64,000 nt of DNA from Superficieibacter sp. 1612_C1 (GCF_015234305.1 NZ_JADGMI010000004.1:248001-312000); one strand, 5' to 3'; positions 37,770 through 47,130 are shown, counted from the stretch's first letter. The notes: generated by a model from the sequence alone, not told the origin. Made by a program: numbers and translations.

Positions 37770-38407
37770 GAAGCAATCCTTTCTAACAGTGATTTGAGAG
37801 GTAACGTCTTCTCTTCATTGGTTTTCTCGTCCGGAGCAGGTGGCTCGGCGGTTTTCGGCGCAAACAGACGGGAATAATTCACCGCCTCAGGCGGTGGCGT
37901 AACCACGCGCGGTCGGGCAACCGGTTGTGCCGTTGGCGGCTCAGGTTGCTGATGGGCAGCGGGCGCTTCAGGCCCGGCGACCGGCTGCGGACCGGCGAAG
38001 GTTTTCGCAATGGAAACGGAAGATGCCGGGGTGTCGACCTTCAGCGGCGCAGGCGTAACGGTCAATGACGTCGCAGATTCCGGTTGCGCGGGGGTCGGCG
38101 GCAGCATAGCCACGCTTTGCATCAGCGGCGGCAGGTTGTGTGGCTGCGGCGTGACCGTTTGCACCGGCGAGGCTTGCGGCGTGCTAAAAATATGTGCTGC
38201 CACGGTTTTCGGCACCGGTGACGAGACGTGTCCACCCATAGCCAGACCGGGTTCTTGCCGGCTCGGCGATAATTGATTGATGAGCGCCCAGTCCCCCCGC
38301 TCCTCGGCAGATGACTGCGCAGATAAATCTTTATAGTTCTCTAATTGCGAACGGGTTTTATCCTTAAACCGCTGCAAATCATCATAATGGTTCATCGCTA
38401 ACACCAT
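37760..38407 (-). CDS. bcsO: Proline-rich cellulose operon protein BcsO
   Basis: A 215-residue protein, first gene of the operon. A charged N-terminal segment (about 5-45, DLQRFKDKTRSQLENYKDL) is followed by a disordered Pro/Ala/Thr-rich middle (about 65-185) and a short conserved-looking end, PLKSLLERIASCR. Proline-rich proteins named BcsO are known at the head of enterobacterial type I bcs operons; their function is not established, but in acetic acid bacteria a proline-rich protein (BcsH) partners BcsD, which suggests a similar scaffold role. Two starts are possible, 38407 and 38395, neither with a strong ribosome-binding site. There is no signal peptide. Confidence 0.75.
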   Translation of the reverse strand: MVLAMNHYDDLQRFKDKTRSQLENYKDLSAQSSAEERGDWALINQLSPSRQEPGLAMGGHVSSPVPKTVAAHIFSTPQASPVQTVTPQPHNLPPLMQSVAMLPPTPAQPESATSLTVTPAPLKVDTPASSVSIAKTFAGPQPVAGPEAPAAHQQPEPPTAQPVARPRVVTPPPEAVNYSRLFAPKTAEPPAPDEKTNEEKTLPLKSLLERIASCR

Positions 38408-38935
38408 GACTTAAAAACATTAATTGATTCCCGCTTCTCTTATGGCGCATCCGTTCATCTACAGCATAGATTACTTTGCTGTTTTAGGAATACTTCGCAC
38501 GCTAAAAGTCGCACTGATAATATAATTAATATGCGCAATCATTTTTTAGATATCAGTACGTTAATGAGGTGCACCATTATCATATTAGCCGTAGCGCTGG
38601 CAAATTTCTCCCATCAAAACGGGCGTTATATCTAATAGATAATACGTATTTTAGTTAGGGTCGCGATAAGGCTTTGCTTAGTCAGCTATTAATAATGGAT
38701 GGCGAAGCAAAAAGATTTATCGGCACTGTGCGTAATCTGCTTAAGCCGGAATACCCGCCTTGCCGGGTGGCGCTACGTTTACCCGGCCTACAAATTCTTT
38801 GTTATCAACCACCTGAAAAAAAATATTAACGATCAGGCGCAATACCGTAGGCCCGTGCAAGCGAAGCGCCGCCGGGCAACGTGGTACAGAGCCTGAACCG
38901 GAGTGGCTGTCTGTTAGACAGATGGCTCTAATACC
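38408..38935. other. Intergenic region upstream of the bcs operon
   Basis: No gene is supported in these 528 bases, which separate bcsO and hipT (both minus strand). The first 230 bases are AT-rich and should carry the bcs promoter. A BIME follows at 38762-38877. A small hairpin, CTGTCT-GTT-AGACAG at 38907-38921, lies just after the hipT stop. E. coli has bcsR and the divergent bcsEFG genes here. Confidence 0.6.
38762..38877. repeat. BIME: two inverted REP units between bcsO and hipT
   Basis: REP units at 38762-38791 and 38847-38877 face each other across a 55-base AT-rich spacer. The second has the GTAGGCCCGTGCAAGCGAAG form seen at 21396-21426. Confidence 0.85.
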
Positions 38936-39955
38936 CTAACCAATATGTTGCAACAGACGCAGCCGATGACGATAGCATGCCAGTACAGACTGGATGTGCT
39001 CTGGCGACATAAATGAAGACGAATACGTCTTTTCCACTGCCACTGATTCTTTACGCAGATCGGCGAACAGCTTAGTGAGCAATCTCGTCGTTAATCCCAT
39101 TGTATTACCCAACAGTAAGAAATCTTGCCCCGTATATTCTCCCCAGACAGAATCAAAGCCGGGGGCCAGTTCATGTCCCCCCTCTTCCTGTGTCAGTAAC
39201 GGCAGCGCCAGATAACCTGACAGCCAGGCCTGGGGATACGGCGCAACAGAGACAAAATCATAGATGGGTGCGAGCGTCGGAGTGATATCTGCATACAACA
39301 GGCCGAAATTTCGCAAATGCATATCGTTATTGCCCAGCAGCCATGCATATACAATACGGCGAAACAGATCGATTCTGAAAGCAAGGTTATCGTTAACGTG
39401 CGCAATCAAAAAACGCGCTATCGTTTCATAGCTGACGTACTGTTCGCTATCATTTCCTGTCTTACCATACTTTTCCATAATCCCCATTGCTCCATCCAGT
39501 TGTTCCTGATGAATGGGCTGCCCGGCAGCATCGCGATCAAAACGACGGATGACAAAGGCGTACTCAACATCGTCGTCGGTGTTTTCAGGAGTAAAACTGA
39601 CCAGTCCGTGTGGCGGTACATTGAAACCAAGACGCGACATTAACGACATCGTCGCATGTTCATTTTCTGCCAGGCCAGGAAAATCAGCGGGTGAGGGTTT
39701 AAGAATATAGTCGCCCTGATGTGACACGACATTAAGGACGCCTTCCGTTAGCACCATTTGCAATTTAGGTTGATAGCCGGAAATACTCATGCCACGTTGC
39801 TCAAGGGGCAGTTCCTGAACAAACTGATTTCGGCTAAACGCCAGGCGCGGGAGCAGTAAAGTGCCGTTACCGAGACGTTTAAGTCCCTGGGCAGAATATC
39901 CATTTCGGGCATCCCCCTCGTTTAGCGGGGTTAATAATATGCGGCAGCGTTCCAT
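38936..39955 (-). CDS. hipT: HipT serine/threonine kinase toxin
   Basis: A 339-residue HipA-family kinase that lacks the N-terminal subdomain of classical HipA, as in HipT of E. coli O127:H6 (about 335 residues). The Gly-rich loop carries the two autophosphorylation serines as SIS at residues 57 and 59, the same positions as in HipT. Catalytic features NNDMHLRN (209-216) and the metal-binding DFVS (Asp233) are intact. The known homologue phosphorylates tryptophanyl-tRNA synthetase and stops growth; the same target is likely but not shown. The gene starts within the hipS stop codon (TAATG), with GGAGGAATA upstream. Confidence 0.93.
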   Translation of the reverse strand: MERCRILLTPLNEGDARNGYSAQGLKRLGNGTLLLPRLAFSRNQFVQELPLEQRGMSISGYQPKLQMVLTEGVLNVVSHQGDYILKPSPADFPGLAENEHATMSLMSRLGFNVPPHGLVSFTPENTDDDVEYAFVIRRFDRDAAGQPIHQEQLDGAMGIMEKYGKTGNDSEQYVSYETIARFLIAHVNDNLAFRIDLFRRIVYAWLLGNNDMHLRNFGLLYADITPTLAPIYDFVSVAPYPQAWLSGYLALPLLTQEEGGHELAPGFDSVWGEYTGQDFLLLGNTMGLTTRLLTKLFADLRKESVAVEKTYSSSFMSPEHIQSVLACYRHRLRLLQHIG

Positions 39956-40266
39956 TATTCCTCCACCGGCAAAATCTGCACGGCTCCCAGCAAATTTTTA
40001 CCATTCTCAATCAGCATACCCAATTGATCGTGTTCATCGCGCTTCTGTATCTGACTGTAGCGTTGACGCAGCCATCCTTCAGGTGCCAGTGAAGCAAAAT
40101 AGGGATGCAGCCGCTGGCTCAAAAATTCACGTTGTTGAACGGGCAGACTAAGAGAAAGCGATGGCCCCTGGTAATGGGGGTAATAATGGAATAAAAAGCC
40201 TTGTTCACTTTCCGTTAACTCCCCTACAGCCTGGCCGTAAAGCAAAATTTTTACGCGACGGTGCAT
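39955..40266 (-). CDS. hipS: HipS antitoxin (HipA N-terminal-like domain)
   Basis: A 103-residue protein equal to the N-terminal subdomain of HipA (couple_hipA), encoded as a separate gene. In the E. coli O127 hipBST system this small protein, not HipB, is the antitoxin, and Trp65 is inserted near the kinase active site; here Trp also stands at residue 65 (APEGWLRQRY). It overlaps hipB by 16 bases and hipT by one, so the three genes are translated together. Confidence 0.92.
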   Translation of the reverse strand: MHRRVKILLYGQAVGELTESEQGFLFHYYPHYQGPSLSLSLPVQQREFLSQRLHPYFASLAPEGWLRQRYSQIQKRDEHDQLGMLIENGKNLLGAVQILPVEE

Positions 40267-40574
40267 AGTTTCATTCCCAGCGCTTTCGCGACGGTAAGAA
40301 CACTGCCGAATTTTACCTGTTCGGGATCTTTAAATAATCTTTTTAACGTTGAGGTAGAAATGTTGGTTTGTAGTTCAAGAGTATAAAGATCGATACCCAG
40401 CGCCTTACGGCGTTCATTCAACTGCTCGCCAAGTGCAGAAGGGCTACCGATGAACAGCGGCTCCGCTTTTGTGGTCAACCGGGCAGTCATCGCCATCTTC
40501 TTCTGTAGGGTATTCAGGCGATCGCTCAGAAAGGCTAACTCTTCAGAAAGCTCTCGCGAATTTTCGTAAAACAT
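40251..40574 (-). CDS. hipB: HipB DNA-binding protein of the hipBST locus
   Basis: A 107-residue protein with a coiled-coil-like N-terminus (about 1-30, ELSEELAFLSDRLNTLQKKM) and a Xre-type helix-turn-helix (about 48-105, LELQTNISTSTLKRLF). In HipBST systems HipB represses the operon and strengthens HipS inhibition of HipT. It is the first gene, with GGAGGG before the ATG and inverted half-sites upstream that could be its operator. Confidence 0.9.
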   Translation of the reverse strand: MFYENSRELSEELAFLSDRLNTLQKKMAMTARLTTKAEPLFIGSPSALGEQLNERRKALGIDLYTLELQTNISTSTLKRLFKDPEQVKFGSVLTVAKALGMKLCTVA

Positions 40575-40653
40575 GGATATCCCTCCAGTGCTGCCTCGCG
40601 AAGCGGGCAGTCTTCAGGCTCAGAGATGGCCTTTTAAAGATGATAAAACATAA

Positions 40654-40706
40654 AATAGTTCAAAAATGAGCTATTAACAATATTTAGGTGCCATAAAAGA
40701 GCTATA
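40654..40706 (-). promoter_or_regulatory. Candidate hipBST promoter and HipB operator
   Basis: AATAGTTC (40654-40661) and GAGCTATT (40668-40675) form a nearly perfect inverted repeat (7 of 8) around six bases; a third half-site, GAGCTATA, lies at 40699-40706. On the minus strand a TTGTTA -35-like and a TATTTT -10-like hexamer, 17 bases apart, overlap the repeat, as expected for autorepression. Confidence 0.45.
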
Positions 40707-40743
40707 AAGGATAAAGATAAAGGGAGAGGTTCATATTTGACTG

Positions 40744-40766
40744 GAGACCAGCGTTACGCTGGTCTC
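40744..40766 (-). terminator. Hairpin after dppF
   Basis: GAGACCAGCG (40744-40753) and CGCTGGTCTC (40757-40766) pair perfectly around TTA, ten bases after the dppF stop. On the minus strand only a mixed CAGTCAAAT follows, so it is a strong stem with a poor U run and may need help to terminate. It separates dpp from the hipBST promoter region. Confidence 0.6.
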
Positions 40767-40775
40767 TGATTAACG

Positions 40776-41789
40776 TTACACCCCTGGCTTTTCGCCATTC
40801 ACGTCCTGATCGACGGCAAAGCAGGCTACCAGTTGACCATTGTACTCTTTAAGCTGCGGCTGCAACTGCGTGCAGGGGCCGAAGCGGCGACGGCAGCGGG
40901 CGTTAAAGGCACACCCCGGCGGTGGATTCAGCGGGCTGGGCAGTTCGCCGGTCAGCTTGATACGCTCGCGGCGATCGTCCGGATTCAGGCGTGGCGTGGC
41001 AGAAAGTAGCGCCTGGGTGTACGGATGCAGCGGATTAGAGAAAATCTGCTCCTTGGTTCCTTTCTCCACGCAGCGGCCCAGATACATCACCATCACTTCA
41101 TCGGCGATGTGCTCGACTACCGACAGATCGTGCGAGATAAAGACGTAGGAGAGCCCTAAATCCTGCTGCAAATCCATCATCAGGTTTAGCACCTGCGCGC
41201 GCACCGAGACGTCCAGCGCGGAGACCGGTTCATCAGCAATCACCACGTCCGGATCGAGCATCAGACCGCGGGCGATAGCAATACGCTGACGCTGACCGCC
41301 GGAGAACATATGCGGATAGCGATCGTAATGCTCGGTCTTCAGACCCACTTTCGCCATCATCGCCAGCGCTTTTTCACGGCGTTCGGCTTTGCTCAGTTCA
41401 CTATTAATCAGCAGCGGCTCTTCCAGAATCTGCCCGACTTTTTTACGCGGGTTTAGCGAACCGTAGGGGTTCTGGAAGACGATCTGAATTTTCTGCCGAC
41501 GCAGCTTCTGCGCCTGCGGATCGTGCTTGAGCAGATCCTGCCCCTGAAAATAGAGTTCGCCACCGGTAGGCGTTTCAATCATTGTCAGCAGGCGGCCAAG
41601 CGTGGACTTCCCGCAGCCGGATTCCCCGACCACCGCCAGCGTTTTGCCGCGCTCCAGGTTAAATGACACGCCATCCAGCGCTTTTACCAGGCGTTCCGGC
41701 GCAAACAGCCCCTTCTTCACCGGGTAATGTTTTTTCAGGTCGATAGCCTGCAACAATGGCTGTTGCAGGGTGGCCTCTTGCGTACTCAT
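40776..41789 (-). CDS. dppF: Dipeptide ABC transporter ATPase DppF
   Basis: A 337-residue ABC ATPase of the oligopeptide/dipeptide type, last gene of dppABCDF. Walker [13 protein letters not shown] (about 55-66), signature [11 protein letters not shown] (about 159-169), Walker [13 protein letters not shown] and the C-terminal oligopeptide-ABC tail with [12 protein letters not shown] (Fe-S or metal-binding cysteines in some relatives) are present. With DppD it powers uptake of dipeptides and heme through DppBC. It overlaps dppD by four bases. Confidence 0.96.
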   Translation of the reverse strand: MSTQEATLQQPLLQAIDLKKHYPVKKGLFAPERLVKALDGVSFNLERGKTLAVVGESGCGKSTLGRLLTMIETPTGGELYFQGQDLLKHDPQAQKLRRQKIQIVFQNPYGSLNPRKKVGQILEEPLLINSELSKAERREKALAMMAKVGLKTEHYDRYPHMFSGGQRQRIAIARGLMLDPDVVIADEPVSALDVSVRAQVLNLMMDLQQDLGLSYVFISHDLSVVEHIADEVMVMYLGRCVEKGTKEQIFSNPLHPYTQALLSATPRLNPDDRRERIKLTGELPSPLNPPPGCAFNARCRRRFGPCTQLQPQLKEYNGQLVACFAVDQDVNGEKPGV

Positions 41790-42769
41790 CGTGTGGGCCT
41801 CCCGGCATCATCGAGTGGGTAGTGACATTTAGACTGACGACCGTTATCGACGGTATTCAGCGCGGGTTCTTCTGCGCGACAGCGATCGGTCGCATACGGG
41901 CAGCGCGGGTTCAGCAGGCAGCCGCTGGGACGATCGTATTTCCCCGGCACTACGCCCGGCAGCGACGCCAGCCGCGCTTTATCCTGAGCGAACTCGGGCA
42001 GCGCACGCAGCAGCGCCTGGGTATACGGATGGCGCGGCGCGCGGAAAATCTCCGTTGCCGCCCCGGTCTCTACCACCTGGCCTGCGTACATCACGATAAT
42101 TTTATGTGCGGCTTCCGCCACCAGCGCCAGATCGTGCGTAATCAGGATCAGCGCCATGTTCTCTTTCTGCTGAAGTTCCAGCAGCAGTTCAATGATCTGC
42201 GCCTGGATGGTGACGTCCAGCGCCGTTGTCGGTTCATCCGCAATCAGCAGTTTTGGCCGACAGGCGATCGCCATCGCGATCATCACGCGCTGACTCATCC
42301 CGCCGGAGAGCTGATGCGGATAAACATCAAGGCGCGAGGCCGGATCGGGAATACCCACCAGGTTTAGCAGATCGATAGCCCGCTGACGCCGGGTTCTCTT
42401 ATTCCCCCCCTGATGCACCTTAATCGCTTCCATAATCTGAAAACCGACGGTGTAGCAGGGATTAAGGCTGGTCATCGGATCCTGGAAAATCATCGCCACT
42501 TCAGAGCCTACCAGGCTACGGCGTGCTTTTTCAGAGATGCGCTTTAAATCCTGGCCGTTGAAGTCCAGATTTTCCGCCATTACGCGGCCGGGGTAATCAA
42601 TCAGCCCCATGATCGCCAGCGAACTGACCGATTTACCGGAGCCGGATTCACCAACAATGCCGACCACTTCGCCCTGATTCACGCTATAACTGACGCGATC
42701 CACGGCGCGGAACGGCGCATCTTCGTCACCGAAGTGCACCGATAATTTATCTACATTTAATAACGCCAT
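41786..42769 (-). CDS. dppD: Dipeptide ABC transporter ATPase DppD
   Basis: A 327-residue ABC ATPase, the same length as E. coli DppD. Walker [13 protein letters not shown] (about 40-51), signature [12 protein letters not shown] (about 159-170) and Walker [13 protein letters not shown] are clear, with the C-terminal [18 protein letters not shown] cysteine segment. It pairs with DppF on the inner face of the permease. It begins ten bases after dppC and overlaps dppF by four. Confidence 0.96.
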   Translation of the reverse strand: MALLNVDKLSVHFGDEDAPFRAVDRVSYSVNQGEVVGIVGESGSGKSVSSLAIMGLIDYPGRVMAENLDFNGQDLKRISEKARRSLVGSEVAMIFQDPMTSLNPCYTVGFQIMEAIKVHQGGNKRTRRQRAIDLLNLVGIPDPASRLDVYPHQLSGGMSQRVMIAMAIACRPKLLIADEPTTALDVTIQAQIIELLLELQQKENMALILITHDLALVAEAAHKIIVMYAGQVVETGAATEIFRAPRHPYTQALLRALPEFAQDKARLASLPGVVPGKYDRPSGCLLNPRCPYATDRCRAEEPALNTVDNGRQSKCHYPLDDAGRPTR

Positions 42770-42779
42770 CTCGAACCTC

Positions 42780-43682
42780 TTACTGCTTCAGTTTGGGATC
42801 GAGCGCGTCACGCAGACCGTCACCCATCAGGTTAAATGCCAGCACCGTCAGCAGGATCGCCAGACCAGGGAAGGTCACGACCCACCAGGCGCTTTGTGCG
42901 AACTGCAACACGTCGGAGAGCATGGTGCCCCACTCCGGTGTTGGCGGTTGCGCACCCATGCCAAGGAAGCCAAGGGCGGCCATATCGAGAATGGCGTTAG
43001 AGAAGCCGAGCGACGCCTGAACGATCAGCGGCGCAAGACAGTTAGGAAGAATGTTAACAAACATCTGGCGCAGCGCGCCTGCGCCCGCCACGCGCGAGGC
43101 GGTGACGTAATCGCGGTTCACTTCGACCAGGACGGCTGCACGCGTCAGACGAACGTAGTGCGGCAGCGCCACGAAGGTTAATGCCAGCGAGGCGTTAACA
43201 ATCGAGGGACCAAAGATGGCCACTAAGACCAGTGCCAGCAGCAGGCTTGGCAGCGCCAGCATGATATCGACGATACGCATGATGATATTGTCGATAATGC
43301 CGCCGAAGTAGCCCGCTACCAGACCCAGCACCACGCCCATGATCAGCGACAGTACCACTACCAGACAGCCGACCAGCAGCGACAGGCGCGCGCCGTACAT
43401 CAGGCGCGAGAGGGTATCGCGACCCACATCATCGGTGCCGAGGATATGCGTCCAGCTTCCCCCATCCTGCCATACCGGCGGGGCCAGCAGCGCTTCGCGG
43501 AACTGATCCGCCGGGTTATGCGGCGCAACGAAATTGGCGAAAATGGCAATGAGTACCACGATCACGACGTAAGCCAGGCCGACAACCGCGCCTTTATTGC
43601 GCTTGAAGTAGTGCCAGAACTCCTGGAGCGGCGTCATCGGTACAGGTGCGGCGATAACTTTATTTTCAGTAACTTGTGACAT
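42780..43682 (-). CDS. dppC: Dipeptide ABC transporter permease DppC
   Basis: A 300-residue inner membrane permease with six membrane segments. The ABC permease EAA loop reads [20 protein letters not shown] (about 194-213). It forms the channel with DppB. The short cytoplasmic N-terminus before the first helix (35-55) is typical of the OppC/DppC group. It follows dppB by nine bases. Confidence 0.96.
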   Translation of the reverse strand: MSQVTENKVIAAPVPMTPLQEFWHYFKRNKGAVVGLAYVVIVVLIAIFANFVAPHNPADQFREALLAPPVWQDGGSWTHILGTDDVGRDTLSRLMYGARLSLLVGCLVVVLSLIMGVVLGLVAGYFGGIIDNIIMRIVDIMLALPSLLLALVLVAIFGPSIVNASLALTFVALPHYVRLTRAAVLVEVNRDYVTASRVAGAGALRQMFVNILPNCLAPLIVQASLGFSNAILDMAALGFLGMGAQPPTPEWGTMLSDVLQFAQSAWWVVTFPGLAILLTVLAFNLMGDGLRDALDPKLKQ

Positions 43683-43691
43683 GACGGCCCC

Positions 43692-44711
43692 TTACTTCTT
43701 ATGACGAATACGCGGGTTCACCACGCCGTACAGCAAATCGACCAGCAGGTTGACGAGAATAATCATCGTCGCCACCAGCAGTACGCCACCCTGCACCACC
43801 GGATAATCGCGGCGTTGCAGAGCATCGATCAGCCAGCGTCCCAGGCCCGGCCAGGAGAAGATGGTTTCCGTCAGGATCGCCCCTGCCAGCATCGTCCCTA
43901 CCTGCAAACCGATAACCGTAACCACCGGGAGCATCGCGTTACGCAGGGCATGAACGATGATGACGCGCATCCGCGTTAAGCCTTTGGCGCGCGCGGTACG
44001 GATATAATCCTCACCCAGCACTTCCAGCATGGCGGAGCGCGTCATACGCACGATTACTGCCAGTGGAATTGTGCCCAGCACCATCGCAGGCAGGATCATA
44101 TGCGCCAGCGCATCAATGAAGTTGCCCTCTTCGCCCCAGATGGCCGTGTCGATCAGCATAAAGCCGGTTAGCGGGTTGGAGTCGTCAAGGAACACCATAT
44201 CGCTCACCCTTCCGGAGACCGGCGTCAGGTTCCACTGGACGGAAACCAGCATGATCAGCATCATGCCCCACCAGAAGATCGGCATGGAATAGCCAGTCAG
44301 CGCGAGACCGACCGCGGTATGGTCGAAAATAGAGCCACGCTTAACGGCGGCCAGCACGCCCACGGGAATGCCCACGGAAACGGCGAAAATCATTGCGCAG
44401 ACGCCGAGTTCAAGCGTCGCTTTAAAACGCGGCACAAACTCTTCCCATACCGGGAGACGGCTTTTCAGCGAGATGCCCAAATCACCGTGCATCACGCCCC
44501 AAATATAGTTGAGATACTGCTGCCACAGCGGCTTATTCAGGCCGAGTTCAGCCAGTAACTGCGCATGGCGCTCAGGGGAAATACCACGCTCACCTGCCAT
44601 GATCATCACCGGATCGCCGGGGATCATATGGACAAAGGCAAAGGTGAGAAGGGTAATACCGATAAACGTCGGGATCACAAGTCCCAGACGTCGGAGGATG
44701 AACTGCAACAT
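43692..44711 (-). CDS. dppB: Dipeptide ABC transporter permease DppB
   Basis: A 339-residue permease with the OppB/DppB features: first helix 9-30, large periplasmic loop, and EAA loop YIRTARAKGLTRMRVIIVHA (about 236-255). It is the same length as the E. coli protein. It is separated from dppA by 169 bases holding REP elements, which in E. coli likewise help give much more DppA than permease. Confidence 0.96.
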   Translation of the reverse strand: MLQFILRRLGLVIPTFIGITLLTFAFVHMIPGDPVMIMAGERGISPERHAQLLAELGLNKPLWQQYLNYIWGVMHGDLGISLKSRLPVWEEFVPRFKATLELGVCAMIFAVSVGIPVGVLAAVKRGSIFDHTAVGLALTGYSMPIFWWGMMLIMLVSVQWNLTPVSGRVSDMVFLDDSNPLTGFMLIDTAIWGEEGNFIDALAHMILPAMVLGTIPLAVIVRMTRSAMLEVLGEDYIRTARAKGLTRMRVIIVHALRNAMLPVVTVIGLQVGTMLAGAILTETIFSWPGLGRWLIDALQRRDYPVVQGGVLLVATMIILVNLLVDLLYGVVNPRIRHKK

Positions 44712-44804
44712 AACCCGGATTCTCTGTAATGACGTCTCACCTGGAGATCAGACGTCTGTATTGCTCACAAATCTCATTCCCTTTTACGGGAACAAAGCAC
44801 TGCT

Positions 44805-44867
44805 GCCGGGTGGCGCTACGCTTACCCGGCCTACCCTCATAGGTCCGTGTAAGCGCAGCGCCGCCCC
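44805..44867. repeat. REP pair (BIME) between dppA and dppB
   Basis: Two REP units in opposite orientation (44805-44833 and about 44841-44867) lie within the operon between the binding-protein gene and the permease genes. Such elements protect upstream mRNA from 3' exonucleases and so raise DppA relative to DppBCDF. Confidence 0.8.
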
Positions 44868-44880
44868 TTTGACATTTTAA

Positions 44881-46488
44881 TTATTCGACAGACACGTTCT
44901 CGAAGTGGTGTTTACCCAGCGGATCAACAACATAGCCTTTAACTTCTTTACGCACCGGCTCATACACGGTGGAGTGAGCGACGATCAGTGCCGGAGCCTG
45001 CTCGTTCATCACTACCTGAGCCTGTTTGTAGAGCTCAATGCGTTTGTTGTGATCTTCGGTCGCGCGCGCCGGTTGGATCAGGTCTTCAAACGGCTTGTAG
45101 CACCATTTGGAGTAGTTCGACCCCTGTTTTGCCGCATCGCAGCTGAACAGCGTGGCGAAGAAGTTATCCGGATCCCCGTTGTCGCCGGTCCAGCCCATCA
45201 TTACGGTCTGATGCTCGCCAGATTTCGCACGTTTCAGGTATTCGCCCCACTCATAAGTGACGATCTTCGCCTGCACGCCGACTTTCGCCCAGTCCGCCTG
45301 AATCATCTCCGCCATACGGCGCGCGTTCGGGTTGTACGGACGCTGTACCGGCATTGCCCACAGATCGATGCTAAAGCCTTTTTCCATACCGGCTTCTTTC
45401 AGCAGCGCTTTGGCTTTCTCCGGATCGTAGGTGTAATCCTTAACGTCGTCGTTATAGCTCCACATGGTCGGCGGGATCAGGTTTTTCGCCGCTACGCCCG
45501 CGCCCTGGTAGACCGCTTTGATGATCGCGTCTTTGTTGACCGCGTAGTTCAGCGCCTGACGCACTTTGACGTTATCCAGCGGCTTTTTCTCAACGTTATA
45601 GGAGAGATAGCCGACGTTCAGGCCCGCCTGCTCCATCAGGTTGATGTTTTTATCCTGCTTCATGCGCGCGATGTCGGCCGGGTTCGGGAACGGCATGACC
45701 TGGCACTCGTTTTTCTGCAATTTCGCGTAACGCACGGAGGCGTCAGGCGTGATGGAGAAGACCAGACGGTCGATCTGCGGCTTGGTGCCCCAGAAGCCCG
45801 GGAAGGCTTTATACAGAATGCGCGAGTCTTTCTGATACTGCTGGAGCTGGAACGGACCAGTACCAATCGGGTTCAGGTCAACTTTATCCGGCGTACCGGC
45901 TTTCAGCATGTTGTCCGCGTACTCTTTAGAGAGAATAGACGCGAAGTCCATCGCCAGATCCGCCAGGAACGGCGCTTCCGGACGCGTCAGGATAAACTGA
46001 ACGGTATTGTCGTCGACTTTTTTGATTTCGCTAATTAACTCTGGCAGACCCATGCCTTCGAAGTATTCATAGCTGCCGCCAGAGATTTTATGGTACGGGT
46101 TGCTTTCGTTTTTCTGACGATCGAACGAGAACACTACGTCATCAGCGTTGAACTCACGCGTCGGTTTAAAATCTTTGCTGTCCTGCCACTTCACGCCTTT
46201 ACGCAGGTGGAAGGTGTAGGTTTTACCGTCTTCGCTGACTTCCCATTTCTCGGCCAGGCCGGGGATGACTTCAGTGGTGCCGATTTTAAATTCGACCAGA
46301 CGGTTATAAATCGGTACAGAGCTGGCATCGTAAGTGGTACCAGAGGTGAAAAGCTGCGGGTTAAAGCCTTCAGGAGAACCTTCCGAACAATACACCAGCG
46401 TTTTCGCCTGAACGCTTGCTGCGACAGTCATAGCCACCAGGCTCAAACCAAGCTTCAGCATCCCTGACTTCTTCAAGGAAATACTCAT
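44881..46488 (-). CDS. dppA: Periplasmic dipeptide-binding protein DppA
   Basis: A 535-residue solute-binding protein, the same length as E. coli DppA and nearly collinear. A Sec signal peptide (1-28, cleavage after SVQA) precedes the mature start KTLVYCSEGSPEGF. It binds dipeptides and heme in the periplasm, hands them to DppBC, and in E. coli also serves peptide chemotaxis through Tap. In E. coli dppA is repressed by the sRNA GcvB; I did not confirm a binding site here. Confidence 0.97.
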   Translation of the reverse strand: MSISLKKSGMLKLGLSLVAMTVAASVQAKTLVYCSEGSPEGFNPQLFTSGTTYDASSVPIYNRLVEFKIGTTEVIPGLAEKWEVSEDGKTYTFHLRKGVKWQDSKDFKPTREFNADDVVFSFDRQKNESNPYHKISGGSYEYFEGMGLPELISEIKKVDDNTVQFILTRPEAPFLADLAMDFASILSKEYADNMLKAGTPDKVDLNPIGTGPFQLQQYQKDSRILYKAFPGFWGTKPQIDRLVFSITPDASVRYAKLQKNECQVMPFPNPADIARMKQDKNINLMEQAGLNVGYLSYNVEKKPLDNVKVRQALNYAVNKDAIIKAVYQGAGVAAKNLIPPTMWSYNDDVKDYTYDPEKAKALLKEAGMEKGFSIDLWAMPVQRPYNPNARRMAEMIQADWAKVGVQAKIVTYEWGEYLKRAKSGEHQTVMMGWTGDNGDPDNFFATLFSCDAAKQGSNYSKWCYKPFEDLIQPARATEDHNKRIELYKQAQVVMNEQAPALIVAHSTVYEPVRKEVKGYVVDPLGKHHFENVSVE

Positions 46489-47130
46489 TCTTCTGCTCCA
46501 ATGTGATGGGTGTTGTGTTTACCCCTGCAACGGGGCCATACCGCCAGCCTTTATTTATAATTTCACCGGTCTGGTCAGTAGCAATGAGGGTGGGAGAATC
46601 CGTGCAATCGATTGACTGAGTAGCAGTACAGATCGTCCGTGAAATGCCCCTCATGGCCTACAATCTGTCAACAGAATGTCAAAACGTCAATACAGGTAAC
46701 CGGGATTTACATCAGGGATGAGAATTAACAAACAAAGATTAAAAAAAGTTCAAGCCACCATTTCCAGCAGGGAAAATTATGCTAAGGCCTCTGATGCAGA
46801 GGATTGTTCTGGTTATTTTCAGTAACGCAGATGTTAACTTTTAAACATATTGCGAAAAATTTCTTGCAGAATGATGAATATCTGAGCGATTAATACCGCG
46901 AACGTTAAAACGCACAGCGGAAAATGCTGGCATTATCCATAAGCAACGCGAAAAAAGGTTGATGTATATATAAAAAAATACAATGGATTATGTCACAAAA
47001 TCGAGAGGTGGCAGTGGGAGTCACGGGTGAAATGTGATAACCATGAGGATTAATTGCAGCAAGATTGTTAACAGCAGGTTTTGCACTCCAGACAGAATGA
47101 TATGTTACCGCTGATCACAGAGTTTGCCCA
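46489..47130. other. Long intergenic region upstream of dppA
   Basis: These 642 bases between dppA and the proK region hold no supported gene. The half nearer dppA should contain its promoter and long untranslated leader. The far half (46700-47130) is AT-rich, and I see no strong hairpin, repeat or conserved reading frame in it. Confidence 0.6.

Noticed and set aside
38936-40266. A hipA gene broken by a frameshift into two parts
   Set aside because: The two frames overlap by a TAATG junction with its own ribosome-binding site, and both products have the sizes and key residues of HipS and HipT, so the split is genuine.
40744-40766. Strong intrinsic terminator for dppF
   Set aside because: The stem is perfect but no U run follows on the minus strand, so it is listed only as a hairpin with moderate confidence.
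44905-46038. 377-codon plus-strand open frame
   Set aside because: Antisense to dppA, which is full length and highly conserved.
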